A DNA stretch of 64,000 nucleotides from Granulicella mallensis MP5ACTX8 (GTDB lineage: Bacteria > Acidobacteriota > Terriglobia > Terriglobales > Acidobacteriaceae). The stretch covers positions 2,976,001 through 3,040,000 of the forward strand of contig NC_016631.1 of assembly GCF_000178955.2 (NCBI RefSeq). Direction: 5' to 3'. The first letter of the stretch is position 1. Each line of letters begins with the position of its first letter. Below, piece by piece: positions 36,779 through 47,025 of this stretch. The translations under genes were made by a program, and so were the position numbers. The notes beneath the pieces were generated by a model, which saw only the letters and a program-made list of their open reading frames with translations, was not told where the DNA came from and made no database searches.

Positions 36779-37900
36779 TTACGGAGTCATCGTAATGGTT
36801 CGTCCGGTGCGTGCAGACTCCCGGGCCGCCTCAAGAATCCGCATGACTTTGACGTTGGTCTCCGTCCCGGAGAGATCGTTCTGATCCTGGATCTGACCAT
36901 GCAGCACGGCCGCAAGATAGTTCAAAGGATCATTCTGCGGTGCCGAAAGAAGCGTTGCGGGCTTGAGCGTTTCGTCAGTCTCACCAGTGAGACGCACTCG
37001 CACCTTATCGCGCTTCAGCGTATCGACATAGCCCGTTGCACCGTAGACTTCCATGTCTTTGCGATCGTACGGCCAGTTCCACGAGCCTTGAATGATGGCC
37101 TGGGTGTGGGGATACGTAAGCAGGATGGTGCTGTCGTCATCTACCTTGGGATAGATCTCCGGCTTGATGTGCAGTGTAATGGCCGTCACTGTAAGTGGCA
37201 TCTCTCCGTGCATCAGCCACGTGGAGAGATCGACGCCATAGCAGCCGAAGTCGAAGAGCGCTCCAGCGCCATTTTCAACGGGGTCAGTGAGCCAGCGGAA
37301 GAACTCCGGGGAGACGCCGGTCTCCTTGGGCCCGCGGTGGCCGTCGTGAACGACGATCTTGCGCAGGTCGCCGATCTTCCCGCTGGCAAGAATATTTGCC
37401 GCTTCGATGTTCGAGGGAAACCAGGTGGTGGCATAGTTTACAAGCACAGGAACGTGATATTCCTGCGAGGCCCGTTGCATGGCCAGAGCGTCGTCAAGCG
37501 TGGTGCTGAAGGGCTTCTCGACCATGGAAGCAATATGATGACGTGCCGCCATCTCGACGGCTGCGCGATGAGCGAGCGGCGAAGTGTAGACGAGGATCGC
37601 CTCAGGGTGAGTATGGTCGAGCATCTCCGCCTCGGAGGTATAGAAGAGGTTATCGGGGAGATGGAAGAGCACTTTGTACTTCTCGCGCAGTGTGGCGTCT
37701 GGCTCTGCGATGCCGACTAACGTGACCTCGGGATGAGTCGGAAGAAACTTCAGCAGGCCTGCAGTATGGCCATGAACCAGGCCAACGAGAGCGATACGCA
37801 TCGGAACTGGTGTTTGTGCGCTGGCACACGGCTGCAGCGTTGCATAGCTCAGCAGCAGCGCAAAAAGAAGGGCGGGACAGGTGCGAAGAAGCTTGTGCAT
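36779..37900 (-). CDS. Exported Gfo/Idh/MocA-family oxidoreductase
   Basis: 373 residues from ATG 37900, with a signal peptide ending near PCASAQ (~28). The Rossmann half begins MRIALVGLVHGHTAGLL, where the usual GxGxxG is changed to GLVHGH. It is followed by VEKPFSTTLDDAL, the EKP motif of this family, and a C-terminal beta-sheet domain (GALFDFGCYGVDLSTWLM). Members use NAD(P) on sugars or sugar acids; an exported one may carry the cofactor bound. Its place beside GH92 and GH3 genes suggests work on released sugars. Confidence 0.82.
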   Translation of the reverse strand: MHKLLRTCPALLFALLLSYATLQPCASAQTPVPMRIALVGLVHGHTAGLLKFLPTHPEVTLVGIAEPDATLREKYKVLFHLPDNLFYTSEAEMLDHTHPEAILVYTSPLAHRAAVEMAARHHIASMVEKPFSTTLDDALAMQRASQEYHVPVLVNYATTWFPSNIEAANILASGKIGDLRKIVVHDGHRGPKETGVSPEFFRWLTDPVENGAGALFDFGCYGVDLSTWLMHGEMPLTVTAITLHIKPEIYPKVDDDSTILLTYPHTQAIIQGSWNWPYDRKDMEVYGATGYVDTLKRDKVRVRLTGETDETLKPATLLSAPQNDPLNYLAAVLHGQIQDQNDLSGTETNVKVMRILEAARESARTGRTITMTP

Positions 37901-37994
37901 ACGGTAATCCAAGACGTGCAGTGCAGAAGTGTAGAGAAGGAAGTTGTGTCGCAGTGGAGGTTAGGTTCTCCGCTGCGACACAAAAGCTGAAGCG

Positions 37995-40313
37995 TTATTC
38001 TGAGGCGTGATTCTGCAGCTTCCAGTCCACACAGCTATGGAAGTCGGCATCGCTCATCGAAGGCGGAGGCGTGACCGTACCCCAGGCGGAGGGAGCCGGT
38101 CCCATGGTGAGAACCAGCGTGGCTCCATCCTTGATCTGTGCATGACGGAACCACGCGTTCGGCAGATCCACTCCGTTCAAGGTGGCGGACTGCACATAAC
38201 GATTGAGCCCATCCCCATCGAGGTTTTTCGCGACGATGCGGAACTTCTTGCCGTTGCCCAGCGAGAGCGAAGCGTCAGGAATGCTCGGTGTGCTGATCAG
38301 GTAAACATCCTGACCGGCAACCGGAAAGATGCCCAGCGTGGAGAAGATCAGCCAGCTAGACATCGCGCCTGAATCGTCATTGCCGGGAATGCCCGCGCGA
38401 GTATCAGTGAAGGCCTTCTCAAGAGTCATGTGAACGATGTCGGCAGTCTTATCGGGACGTCCGGCATAGTTGTAGAGCACGGGAAGCATAAAGCCGGGCT
38501 CATTCGTGACGTCGAAGTGACGGCGCAGGAACGTCCAATCGAGGCGACGGACGAACGCTTCATTGCCACCGGCCAGTTCGATCAGGCGGCGCATATCCTG
38601 CGGGGCATAGATGGAGTACGTCCAGATATCGCCCTCATAGAAGAAGTCCGGCCACGTGCCGCGAACAACAACATACGGTGCGGCCCAGGAGCCATCCGGA
38701 TTGCGTGGCCGCATAAAACCCCTGAAGCCTTCGACCGTCATGTCCTTGTCCCACAGGTTCGCGAAGTTATGCGTGCGGCTGGAGTAGAGCGCAGCCTCCT
38801 TCGTCTTGCCGAGCCCGCAGGCTACTTCGGCAATAGCGAAGTCATCGTAGCTGTACTCCGCCGTGCGCGAACCCGCACGCTCGCTGGCCAGCGTGACATA
38901 ACCCTTCTGGTTGTAGTCCTTCAGCCCACCTCTTCCCTGCTTCTGCGGATCGGCCGGAGGCACCTCTGCATCGTGAACCATGGCGGCAAAGGCTGTCTCG
39001 AAGTCGATACCTTTGAGGCCTTTTACGAAAGCATCGGCAACAACGACGTTGGCGTTGGAGCCGCCCTGGGTGCGTCCGTTGTCATTGCCGCTGCGGGCGT
39101 CGGGCATGTAGCCCGTATGGCGATAGATGTCGATGAGCGAGCGGATAATATCGCGCTGGCGATCGGGAGAGATCATCGTAAGCAGAGGGCTTGAGGTACG
39201 GAACGTATCCCAGATGCAATAGAAGTCATCGTAGTAAGGTTCGTTGGATTTCCAGCCAGGGTTCTCGCCAGTGCGATCCGTAGGCATCAGCATGACGTGG
39301 TACATCGCCGAATAGAGTTGGTGCCGCTGAGAATCGTTCTCGCCAGTAAGACTCAACTTCGCGAGCTCCGTATTCCAGAGAGCTTTCGCCGCGGCATGAA
39401 TGGTAGCGAAGTTCCACGCGGGAACCTCCTGCTGCACGTTCTGCTTCGCCTGCTCGGCGCTGATGAAGGAGATTCCTACCTTGGCCTGAATCGCCTGGTT
39501 GGCCTTCGTCGTGTAATCGAACGTAGCGCCGATAGGAGTGCTGTTTCCGACGGTAGCGTCTTTCGCATCGGAGAGCGTGCTTCCGGTCCAGGTCTGCGTC
39601 GCCTCGGCCGGTGTGTCGAGCACCATGTAGTAGTAGACCTTGTACTCTCCGCCGCGATTCCAACCGCCGATGAAGCGCGCTACGCCCTGCGCCTCGTGGT
39701 TCGAGGTAAGGTGAATCTCCGCTCCGAGAAACTTCTGTGCCTGCCAATCATTCCCGAGGCCCAGGGCGGCGGCCACGTTGATCGTAAGATGCGACTGCTT
39801 GGAGGCTGGAAATACATAGCGATGGAAGCCGACGCGGCGGCTGCTGGTCAGCTCAGCCTTCACCTGGTAACGCGTGAGCTTTGCCGCATAGTAGCCGACT
39901 TGGTTGACCTCGTCCGTGCGTGGAGTTCTGATGTCGTCCAGCTTGAGTGGACCGGTGACAGGCGCGACGAGGATGTTGCCGTACTTGCCCTGCGCGCCAC
40001 TGAGGTGCAGATGCGAAAAGCCGAGGATGTTGCCATTGCTGGAATAACCGAAGCCGGAGCGGCGGCCATCGAAGGTCTCCATGTCAGGGCCGATCTTGAC
40101 GAGGCCGTAAGGAATGGCGGAACCAACAAATGTATTACCGCCCCAATCTACACCGATGAAGGGATCGACGTTGTGGGTGTAATCCACTGTTGGCTTGGTC
40201 ACGGTCTTTTGCGTTGAGACAGACTGCCCTGTCATGGGCGCAGCGAGCAGCAGAGCGCCGAGCGAGAGCTGTATCGAACGCCGAAGGATGAATTGCATCT
40301 TCCCTTGCATCAT
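37995..40313 (-). CDS. Exported GH92 alpha-1,2-mannosidase
   Basis: 772 residues. The ATG at 40313 has AAGGAA before it; the signal peptide ends near GQSVS (~32). The N-terminal beta domain opens VDPFIGVDWGGNTFVGSAIPYG, and the (alpha/alpha)6 domain has DTFRTSSPLLTMISP, GYMPDARSGND and GNDDSGAMSSW, hallmark GH92 blocks. The family cuts alpha-mannosides with inversion and needs calcium. It lies downstream of the TonB receptor on the same strand, though a strong terminator separates them. Likely target is mannose-rich fungal or plant glycan. Confidence 0.93.
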   Translation of the reverse strand: MMQGKMQFILRRSIQLSLGALLLAAPMTGQSVSTQKTVTKPTVDYTHNVDPFIGVDWGGNTFVGSAIPYGLVKIGPDMETFDGRRSGFGYSSNGNILGFSHLHLSGAQGKYGNILVAPVTGPLKLDDIRTPRTDEVNQVGYYAAKLTRYQVKAELTSSRRVGFHRYVFPASKQSHLTINVAAALGLGNDWQAQKFLGAEIHLTSNHEAQGVARFIGGWNRGGEYKVYYYMVLDTPAEATQTWTGSTLSDAKDATVGNSTPIGATFDYTTKANQAIQAKVGISFISAEQAKQNVQQEVPAWNFATIHAAAKALWNTELAKLSLTGENDSQRHQLYSAMYHVMLMPTDRTGENPGWKSNEPYYDDFYCIWDTFRTSSPLLTMISPDRQRDIIRSLIDIYRHTGYMPDARSGNDNGRTQGGSNANVVVADAFVKGLKGIDFETAFAAMVHDAEVPPADPQKQGRGGLKDYNQKGYVTLASERAGSRTAEYSYDDFAIAEVACGLGKTKEAALYSSRTHNFANLWDKDMTVEGFRGFMRPRNPDGSWAAPYVVVRGTWPDFFYEGDIWTYSIYAPQDMRRLIELAGGNEAFVRRLDWTFLRRHFDVTNEPGFMLPVLYNYAGRPDKTADIVHMTLEKAFTDTRAGIPGNDDSGAMSSWLIFSTLGIFPVAGQDVYLISTPSIPDASLSLGNGKKFRIVAKNLDGDGLNRYVQSATLNGVDLPNAWFRHAQIKDGATLVLTMGPAPSAWGTVTPPPSMSDADFHSCVDWKLQNHASE

Positions 40314-40363
40314 GAATCGTTCCTTGAAATAGCTATTTGCAACCTGATGACTTAATAAGACTA

Positions 40364-40389
40364 TCGGGGCCTGTTTGCACAGGCCCCGA
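40364..40389 (-). terminator. Terminator after the TonB receptor gene
   Basis: Perfect 11-bp GC-rich stem (40364-40374 with 40379-40389) with a 4-nt loop, 25 bp after the receptor stop; a T-rich stretch (TAGTCTTATT) follows on the minus strand. It should limit read-through into the GH92 gene. Confidence 0.82.
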
Positions 40390-40413
40390 CACTATCCAGC
40401 AAAGGATAAGTCT

Positions 40414-43400
40414 CTAGAACGAATAGCGAAGGCTGGCCTGCATCGCACGCTGCCCCGTCTTACTGGTGACTCTGCCGAAGGCCGCATCCGTGTAAGTGGA
40501 ATCCGGAGCGGAGAGGTTGGGATGGTTGGGAAAGTTGAAGGCATCGAACCGGAAGGACAGGAACTGATCCTTGTAGGTCATGAACCGCTTCTGCAAGCTG
40601 GCATTGAAGCTGTCCTGCCCAGGACCATAGAGGATGTTGCGATTGTGCTGGGTGGTAAAGGTACCTTTGTTCGGCAATGTAAAGATCGAGCTGCCGTCGG
40701 GGTTCGTGGTGTTGAACCAGAAGTTGGAGTCGGTTCCGTTGGAGAACTTACCGTTGCCGCGGAGATTTGCACCAGGGGTGATCTGCAGGAACTGACCCTG
40801 GAAGCCCGCACCGACACCGGCGACATCCTGTGTCGTTAAGACTTCGAGAGGTGTACCCGTCTGGAACTGGTAGGCCTGCGAGAGCTGCCAGCCGCCCAGG
40901 GCTTCATTCGCGATACGGCTGTGGCTGCGGAAGGGAATGCGATAGACGGAGTTGAGGACGAGTACCTGGCGGACGTCATAATCAGCCGTTCCGCAGAGGC
41001 CTTTGGTGTCGTCGGCATTGGGGAGAAAGTTCTTCTGGAAGGAACCGCAATCTCGCGAGTGGGCAAAGGTGTAAGCAACACCGAAGCCGAGGCCATGGCT
41101 GAAGCGATGGTTCACGTCGATCTGCAAACCCTGATAGAACGCGGTATCTCCCTGGTAGACCTCGGTGATGGCGGCATATCCCTTATACGGGCGGTAGGCG
41201 TTGACGCCGTTGGTGCCTGTGGGTAAATAGGCGCTTCCCGCGGGGGCCTGGTTGACGTCCGCTTCGAACTGCTGATGCAGCGCGTGACGACCGACGTAAG
41301 AGATATCGGCGACAGTATCGAAGCCTAGTTCGCGCTCCACCGAAACGTTCCAGATGTAGGCTTCGGGCTGGGGCGACTGCTGGTTGATCTCACCCGCCAG
41401 CGTTGGGTAAGAGCCTGTTGCCGCCGCTGTTCCACCAGGGTTGTCCGCACTGCCGCCGGAGATGGAAACGACCTGCTGCAAGGGGGCAAAGCCGCCCAGG
41501 AAGACGCTGTCCGAGGTGCCCTGACGGCTGGTATACCGGCCGAAGCCCGTGCGCAGAACGGTCTTGCTGTTCAAGGAGTAGGCAATACCGACGCGAGGCT
41601 GCAACAGCAGCTTCTGCACATGGATGTAGCCGCGAGGCAGGTTGTGGAAGAGATTGTTGTACTGCCCCGTCGACGCGATGGCGACATGGCCGTTTGCGCT
41701 GGAAGGAAAGCCATTGCCAAAGAGAACGGTACCGTCCAGAGGATCTCCGCTACCGGCAATAGGATTACCGGTAGAAGGGTTTACCTGCACGGCCGTGTTG
41801 GCGTTGTAGAAGGCCGGATCAAAGGTGCCGGCGTTATTCCAGAGGCTGTAGAACGGGTGGATGCTGCTATAGCGAATGCCGTACTCGAGGTGCAGCTTGG
41901 GCGTGGCCTTCCAGGAGTCCTGTGCAAAAATCTCGAACATATTGGCACGGCTGGGAGTCTCGTTGCGCGGTCCAATTTCGGAGTAGGTATTGAAGATACC
42001 CAGTGCCGCGTTGGCGAGGTCATACCCTGTACCGCCTGACGTCAGGCTCGAGAAGTCGAACTTACCGTTCTGATTGTTGGTCTGTCCTGTAGTGCCGTTG
42101 GAGAAGGCGATCTGGTCATCGTCGTTCTCGCCCGCGCGTTCGTACAGTCCACCAGCACGCAGGATGTGGTTGCCGATGATGCGCGTAAACGTATCGGCGT
42201 AGTCGAAGATCTCGCCCTGCGAGTGCGAAGGATAGGTGCTGCCGTCCAGCGTCGTAATGCCAGTAGTGTCGAACGCAATCGTGGGGATCTTATTCGGAAG
42301 GTCCTTCCCCTGCGGGAAGAGATAGGGATAGTTGATACCGTAGGCTGCACGGTTATAAGTGCCCGTAGAGGTATCGATGCTCAGACGCGCGGCATCGTGG
42401 CTGGCCGTGAACAGTACCTCGTTCGTGGTGTGGGGGCCGAAGGTATGGACCCAGTCGAGCGAACCGGTCTGGTTCGGACGGTTATAGATACGAGGAACGA
42501 TGTCGTAGTTGGAGGTCGCAAACGGGTTGACCTCGTAGTAGAAGAAATGGATGAAACGGAAGCGGATGTAATCCTTATCCGTCGGGATGATGTCGAGGTT
42601 GCCGCTGTCGATCTCCTGATGAATCGGATATCTTGCAGTCTCCAGCAGGTTGTTCGCGCCGATCTGGAAGCCGGGCGTCGGCGTCGGGAACGCGGTAAGC
42701 AGACCTACGCCATTCGGGCTGAGGCGAGATTGAGGAATGATATTGCCGGGAAAACATCCAGGACCGCCATTCGCAACGTCGCAGACAAGGGGTGCCAGCT
42801 TTGGGTCTGCGATGTAGTGATTGGTCTTCGGGTTGCCGGTAATCAGCGAACTGAAGTCGCCTGTTCTGAAGGCCGCATTGGGCACCGCATCGGTTTCTGT
42901 GGAGAGCGATGGGTTATGAACAAAGGCCTCAGAGTATAGGAAAAAGACCTTGCCCTTGGGGAGAACTTTCGGGACATAGAGCGGTCCGTCGAAAACAAAA
43001 CCAAACTGGTTGAAGGTGAACGGCGCTACAGAGTTGGTTTTGAGCGCGGCTGGATAATTGGGATTTGAATTGTTGGCGTTATCGTTGCGCACCCAGCTAT
43101 TCGCGTTCAGAACTGGGTTCTGAAGATACTCATAGATGCTGCCGTGGAAGTGGTCGCCACCGCTCTTGGTGATGATGCGGATCTGTCCGCCAATCGATCG
43201 GCCATACTCTGCCGGGTAGTTGGTGGAAAGAACCTGAACCTCCTGCACGGCGTCCAGATCGGGGGTGCCGACCGAGTCGCCGCTGGCACGGATGCGGACG
43301 GCCACCGCGCCGTCATAGGTCAGCAGGTTGTCGCGTTCACGAGCACCATTGATGTTGATAGCGCCAAGTCCCGTGCTGTAGCTCTGTGTCGAGACGTTAC

Positions 43401-44007
43401 TGGTGATACTGGTAATACCAGCTTTGGTGAGTGCAAGGTAGATAGGATTGCGTCCATTTAGCGGCAGGTTATCCGCCTGGCTGCTGGTGATCACTCTTCC
43501 CAGTGTGGCGGTGTCGGCCTGCAACGTCGTCTCTTGCGCAGTCACTTCGACCTGTTCCGTATTATTGCCGACGGGGAGCATGACATTGACCGTGGCAGGG
43601 AGCGAGGGATCGAGGTTGTTATTCGTCTTCGTTACAGTGCTAAAACCCGGCGCTGTAACCATGACGGTATATTTCCCTGGCGAAAGTCCGGCGATCGTAT
43701 AAAACCCCGATTTATTGCTCGCAGTCTTATGCACCGCGCCATTGAGTTCACTGGTGACGGTGATAGATGCCTGGCCGATCTCCGCGCCGGAAGGGTCGGT
43801 GATTGTGCCGGCGATCGAGGAGTTATCGGACTGTGCCCATAGAGCAGTCGGGCGAAGAACAAACATGCCAGCAAGCAGCAAAAGCATGAGAGAGATAGGA
43901 CCAAAGCTGGATGTAACGCGTGACAGTCCTTCGATCAGAAACTTCGCGGCGAAAGGCCTGCGGAACCGTTCGTTGGGGCTGGATAGCGGCATAGACTTTC
44001 TGAACAC
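40414..44007 (-). CDS. Oar-like TonB-dependent receptor
   Basis: 1197-residue outer-membrane protein. The export helix ends near TALWAQS. Residues ~60-145 form a carboxypeptidase-regulatory domain (IAGTITDPSGAEIGQASITVTSE, GFYTIAGLSPGKYTVMVTAPGF). The plug follows (~155-275; LDAVQEVQVLSTNYPAEYGRSIGGQI), then a long beta-barrel ending QASLRYSF with the C-terminal Phe of outer-membrane barrels. Acidobacteria hold many such receptors, thought to import glycans or large molecules. It neighbours GH92 and PI-PLC genes; no SusD partner is present. No TonB box is obvious. Confidence 0.92.
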   Translation of the reverse strand: MFRKSMPLSSPNERFRRPFAAKFLIEGLSRVTSSFGPISLMLLLLAGMFVLRPTALWAQSDNSSIAGTITDPSGAEIGQASITVTSELNGAVHKTASNKSGFYTIAGLSPGKYTVMVTAPGFSTVTKTNNNLDPSLPATVNVMLPVGNNTEQVEVTAQETTLQADTATLGRVITSSQADNLPLNGRNPIYLALTKAGITSITSNVSTQSYSTGLGAININGARERDNLLTYDGAVAVRIRASGDSVGTPDLDAVQEVQVLSTNYPAEYGRSIGGQIRIITKSGGDHFHGSIYEYLQNPVLNANSWVRNDNANNSNPNYPAALKTNSVAPFTFNQFGFVFDGPLYVPKVLPKGKVFFLYSEAFVHNPSLSTETDAVPNAAFRTGDFSSLITGNPKTNHYIADPKLAPLVCDVANGGPGCFPGNIIPQSRLSPNGVGLLTAFPTPTPGFQIGANNLLETARYPIHQEIDSGNLDIIPTDKDYIRFRFIHFFYYEVNPFATSNYDIVPRIYNRPNQTGSLDWVHTFGPHTTNEVLFTASHDAARLSIDTSTGTYNRAAYGINYPYLFPQGKDLPNKIPTIAFDTTGITTLDGSTYPSHSQGEIFDYADTFTRIIGNHILRAGGLYERAGENDDDQIAFSNGTTGQTNNQNGKFDFSSLTSGGTGYDLANAALGIFNTYSEIGPRNETPSRANMFEIFAQDSWKATPKLHLEYGIRYSSIHPFYSLWNNAGTFDPAFYNANTAVQVNPSTGNPIAGSGDPLDGTVLFGNGFPSSANGHVAIASTGQYNNLFHNLPRGYIHVQKLLLQPRVGIAYSLNSKTVLRTGFGRYTSRQGTSDSVFLGGFAPLQQVVSISGGSADNPGGTAAATGSYPTLAGEINQQSPQPEAYIWNVSVERELGFDTVADISYVGRHALHQQFEADVNQAPAGSAYLPTGTNGVNAYRPYKGYAAITEVYQGDTAFYQGLQIDVNHRFSHGLGFGVAYTFAHSRDCGSFQKNFLPNADDTKGLCGTADYDVRQVLVLNSVYRIPFRSHSRIANEALGGWQLSQAYQFQTGTPLEVLTTQDVAGVGAGFQGQFLQITPGANLRGNGKFSNGTDSNFWFNTTNPDGSSIFTLPNKGTFTTQHNRNILYGPGQDSFNASLQKRFMTYKDQFLSFRFDAFNFPNHPNLSAPDSTYTDAAFGRVTSKTGQRAMQASLRYSF

Positions 44008-44117
44008 AGGTGCCTCCTGGGCAAGTGAGTAAAAATCATTCAGGACAAAGCGCTCCGGGAAAGACTCGGATGGATCGCTATAAAGCCGATAGGTGTCAGG
44101 GCCGAATTTAGGTTTTC

Positions 44118-45299
44118 TTACTTCGTGCTCGATGGTTCAAGTAGCGAGTCCACACAGCCCGCAGGTGCCGTCACAGGATTGCAACGCGCCACGAGTCCGT
44201 GTGGCAGACCAACGAAAAAGCCCGTCCATTGCGAAGGCTCGGAAGAGGGATAGTCCGTGCTCAACATCTGCGCCCCGCTGGAAAGCGCCAGCTCGGTGCG
44301 GGTACGGTCATTGGTACGAGCCTCTTCCGTACCATCGTCCGTACGTGTGCGAATCAGGTAGCCCTGCTTGGCGAGCGCATCGATCTCCGCCTTCGTTCCG
44401 CTGTTCTCTTCCGTAAAGGCTGCGTCCGGAGCACCCGGGGTGGCATTGGTAAAGATCACGCGTCCGCGAAGCGAGGGATGGCCCTCGGTGTAAACCGCCT
44501 CTACGGGCCTCTGGTCCATCAGAAAGACGACCTTGCCGCGGGCTTCCGCCAGCGTGGGCCAGCCACCGGCTTTCTTGCCCAGGGTGCCGCTTCCACTGGC
44601 GAGAACGGCATCGAGCAGAGTGTCATAGCTGCCCCGAACCTGGTCCGGAGTGACCATCTCTTTTTCCGTAAAGACGGAACGTATCTCGGCGTCCAGCGCA
44701 TCGAAGGTCGCAGAGGTGAACGGCTCTGGTCCGTGGGCCGCTGGCGGTGCGCCAGGTCTTCCCTGCTTCGTCTCGACCAGGATGAAGATCGGCACATGCC
44801 GGGGATGCTGCTTCGACCATTCTTTGATCACCGTCAGGCAGGCGACGAAGGTATGGCAGGAGCTGCGCTGATCAAAATCCAGCACGTGCATGACCTTGAA
44901 GCCGGGCTTGTCCATCTCGTGGTTCGGATCGAAGTCCGGATCGGCAGGCAGACCCGCTGCCGCAACCTTATCGACGATAGCCGGGTGGGCATAACGACCG
45001 CCCTTGGTATCCGCATAGACGTCGATCTCCAACTGGCGAACTCCACCGGTGAGCTGATCCGGGAGCGGCGCGTGCGCATAATCGAGTGCCCGCATGGCCT
45101 TGGGGTTCTGCTGTTCGATGAACTTCCGCTCACTCGGCGCGATCCCTGTGTGGTAGCTGTTGTGGCTGCCGATCACCTGAATCTGGTTAATGCGCAAGGT
45201 CCGATCCTGCCTGACAGCTGTTGCCTGTTGCGCCACACCGCAGAGCGGAACCATTGCGATCAAGGAGAGTGTTGCCAGAAGTTTCGTCATCTCATCCAT
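44118..45299 (-). CDS. Exported PI-PLC-like (calcium-dependent phosphoinositide phospholipase C) protein
   Basis: 393 residues with a signal peptide ending near CGVAQQ (~25). The TIM-barrel start QIQVIGSHNSYH (first catalytic His at H46) and the metal-binding strand VRQLEIDVYADTKGG match bacterial calcium-dependent PI-PLC proteins, as do HVLDFDQRSSCHTF and PIFILVETKQG. The C-terminal half has TRTDDGTEEARTNDRTR and STDYPSSEPS. It would cut inositol phospholipids or related diesters outside the cell. ATG 45299 or 45290. Confidence 0.85.
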   Translation of the reverse strand: MDEMTKLLATLSLIAMVPLCGVAQQATAVRQDRTLRINQIQVIGSHNSYHTGIAPSERKFIEQQNPKAMRALDYAHAPLPDQLTGGVRQLEIDVYADTKGGRYAHPAIVDKVAAAGLPADPDFDPNHEMDKPGFKVMHVLDFDQRSSCHTFVACLTVIKEWSKQHPRHVPIFILVETKQGRPGAPPAAHGPEPFTSATFDALDAEIRSVFTEKEMVTPDQVRGSYDTLLDAVLASGSGTLGKKAGGWPTLAEARGKVVFLMDQRPVEAVYTEGHPSLRGRVIFTNATPGAPDAAFTEENSGTKAEIDALAKQGYLIRTRTDDGTEEARTNDRTRTELALSSGAQMLSTDYPSSEPSQWTGFFVGLPHGLVARCNPVTAPAGCVDSLLEPSSTK

Positions 45300-45631
45300 C
45301 TTTCTGTCGTCCTGAAAGGAACTCGCAAGCCGTCGGGTTGATTGCAGCCACTGAGATCGGAAGAAACTTCCGGCTCCTGGAGACGCATCTTCGCCAAGTT
45401 CTTTCTGTCACCCGATTTTCTGCGGGCTGGACCTGTTTTGTTAGGGGGTTCCACGGTGTAAAACGGGGAAAGTCGGGTGAGGTGGAAACTTCTATCTGTT
45501 GGAATAGAAAAGCTTGCAGTAGCCATTGGAAAAATATTTTGATGTTGCCGTAATTAGCTGTCATCTTCGAAAGATGCGGATTAACTTTCCCGTAACATTG
45601 GAAACTCCTGTGTGCGTGTCTACTTATCACA
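45300..45631. other. Divergent intergenic region
   Basis: 332 bp between the PI-PLC gene (minus) and the membrane regulator (plus). Both promoters must be here. No gene, hairpin or clear operator was recognised. Confidence 0.45.
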
Positions 45632-47017
45632 GTGGAAAAGACTTCAATTGGCAGATCGACAGCAAGTTCCAATGCCAGACCGTCATTGGTTAAGGTGGCT
45701 GCCAAAGATCGTGTCAGTCTTGAAGAAGATCCGCGCTGGCAGGTCGCCAGACGCCTCGTTGCGAGCAAAGGCTTTGCCAAGTCCAGATTCCTTACCAGCT
45801 TCATCCTCTATATCTGCGAGAAGCATCTGCTCGATCAAGGCGACGAGATCAACGAGCAGCAGATTGGCGAACATGTCTTTGAGCGTCCCCAGGGCTACAA
45901 CCCCGGAGACGACAACATCGTCCGCAACTATGCGCGCCTGCTGCGGCAGAGACTCGATGAGTACTTCACCGGAGACGGTATCGACGAGAAGATTCGCATC
46001 GTCGTTCCCCGAGGAGGCTATGTTCCCCTCTTCGTAGAAGAAGGCACGATGGTGGGAGAGAGCAAACCAGGCTACTCAGCCGTTGAGCCGCTGCCTCATG
46101 GCCCTTCTCTGCAAGAGGACAAGGAACCCTTTCCGGCATCGTCGAATACGCCGGTGACGGCTGCCCGGTCGTCCTGGGTACTCAAGGCTCTCTGTGCGGT
46201 ATTGTTTCTCGCGCTGCTCTTTGTCCTCGTTCGCGATGCTCACCTGGTTAAGCCGCCGCAAACGGCAACGAACCGCTTCTGGAGTGTGTTCTTCAGCCCA
46301 ACGCGCGATACCCTGGTGGTTCCTGCCGACAGCGGTCTGGCCATCTATCAGGATTTCAGCGGAAAGCACACTCATCTGGCGGAATATGTTGCCGGGGAGT
46401 ATCACAAGGACATCTCCGCCCCAGCCGGCATTCGTCCGGAGATCGTGAATGAGTTGGGAAGCCGCCGCTACACGAGCGTTGTCGATCTCAATCTTGTTCT
46501 ATCGATCTCTCAGCTTCCCTCTGTGGTAAGAAATCGATTCAAGGTGCGCTACGCTCGCGAGGTAACACTGGATGACCTCAAACAATCCAATGTCATCCTG
46601 CTAGGCTCGCTCGATTCCAACCCATGGGCAGAGCTCTTTCAGAAAGACCTGAATTTTCAGTTCGAGTGGCCGCAGAAGGCGAACAATGTCGTCATTCGCA
46701 ATCTCCACCCGCTGGCTGGGGAAAAGGCGTATTACGAGACGAACCAGACTGACCCCTCACACAGCACGTTTGGTGTAATCGCCGTCACGCCAAATCTGGA
46801 TGGAACCGGGCACGTCCTTCTTGTCGAGGGGATTAATATGGCCGGCACGGAGGCCGCCGCAGACTATCTCTTTAGCGATGCTTCAGCCGCACTGTTGAAT
46901 CAGATATTCGACGCAAAGGGTAACGTGCTTCCGTTTGAAGTGCTGCTGGAGACAAGCAATATCGGCGCAAATGCCCCTCGCCCCGTGATCATCTCCCAGC
47001 GCATCGCGCGAAGATAG
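45632..47017 (+). CDS. Membrane-bound winged-helix regulator
   Basis: 461 residues from GTG 45632. The N-terminal ~140 residues hold the domain common in acidobacterial regulators: LTSFILYICEKHLLDQGDEINEQQIGEHVFERPQGYNPGDDNIVRNYARLLRQRLDEYF, ending IVVPRGGYVPLF. A single membrane helix lies at ~190-207 (VLKALCAVLFLALLFVLV). The ~250-residue outer part resembles the C-terminal domain of the same family. DNA binding inside and sensing outside is the usual reading. It is divergent from the PI-PLC gene, which may be its target. Confidence 0.78.
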   Translation: MEKTSIGRSTASSNARPSLVKVAAKDRVSLEEDPRWQVARRLVASKGFAKSRFLTSFILYICEKHLLDQGDEINEQQIGEHVFERPQGYNPGDDNIVRNYARLLRQRLDEYFTGDGIDEKIRIVVPRGGYVPLFVEEGTMVGESKPGYSAVEPLPHGPSLQEDKEPFPASSNTPVTAARSSWVLKALCAVLFLALLFVLVRDAHLVKPPQTATNRFWSVFFSPTRDTLVVPADSGLAIYQDFSGKHTHLAEYVAGEYHKDISAPAGIRPEIVNELGSRRYTSVVDLNLVLSISQLPSVVRNRFKVRYAREVTLDDLKQSNVILLGSLDSNPWAELFQKDLNFQFEWPQKANNVVIRNLHPLAGEKAYYETNQTDPSHSTFGVIAVTPNLDGTGHVLLVEGINMAGTEAAADYLFSDASAALLNQIFDAKGNVLPFEVLLETSNIGANAPRPVIISQRIARR

Positions 47018-47025
47018 CCTTCTCC

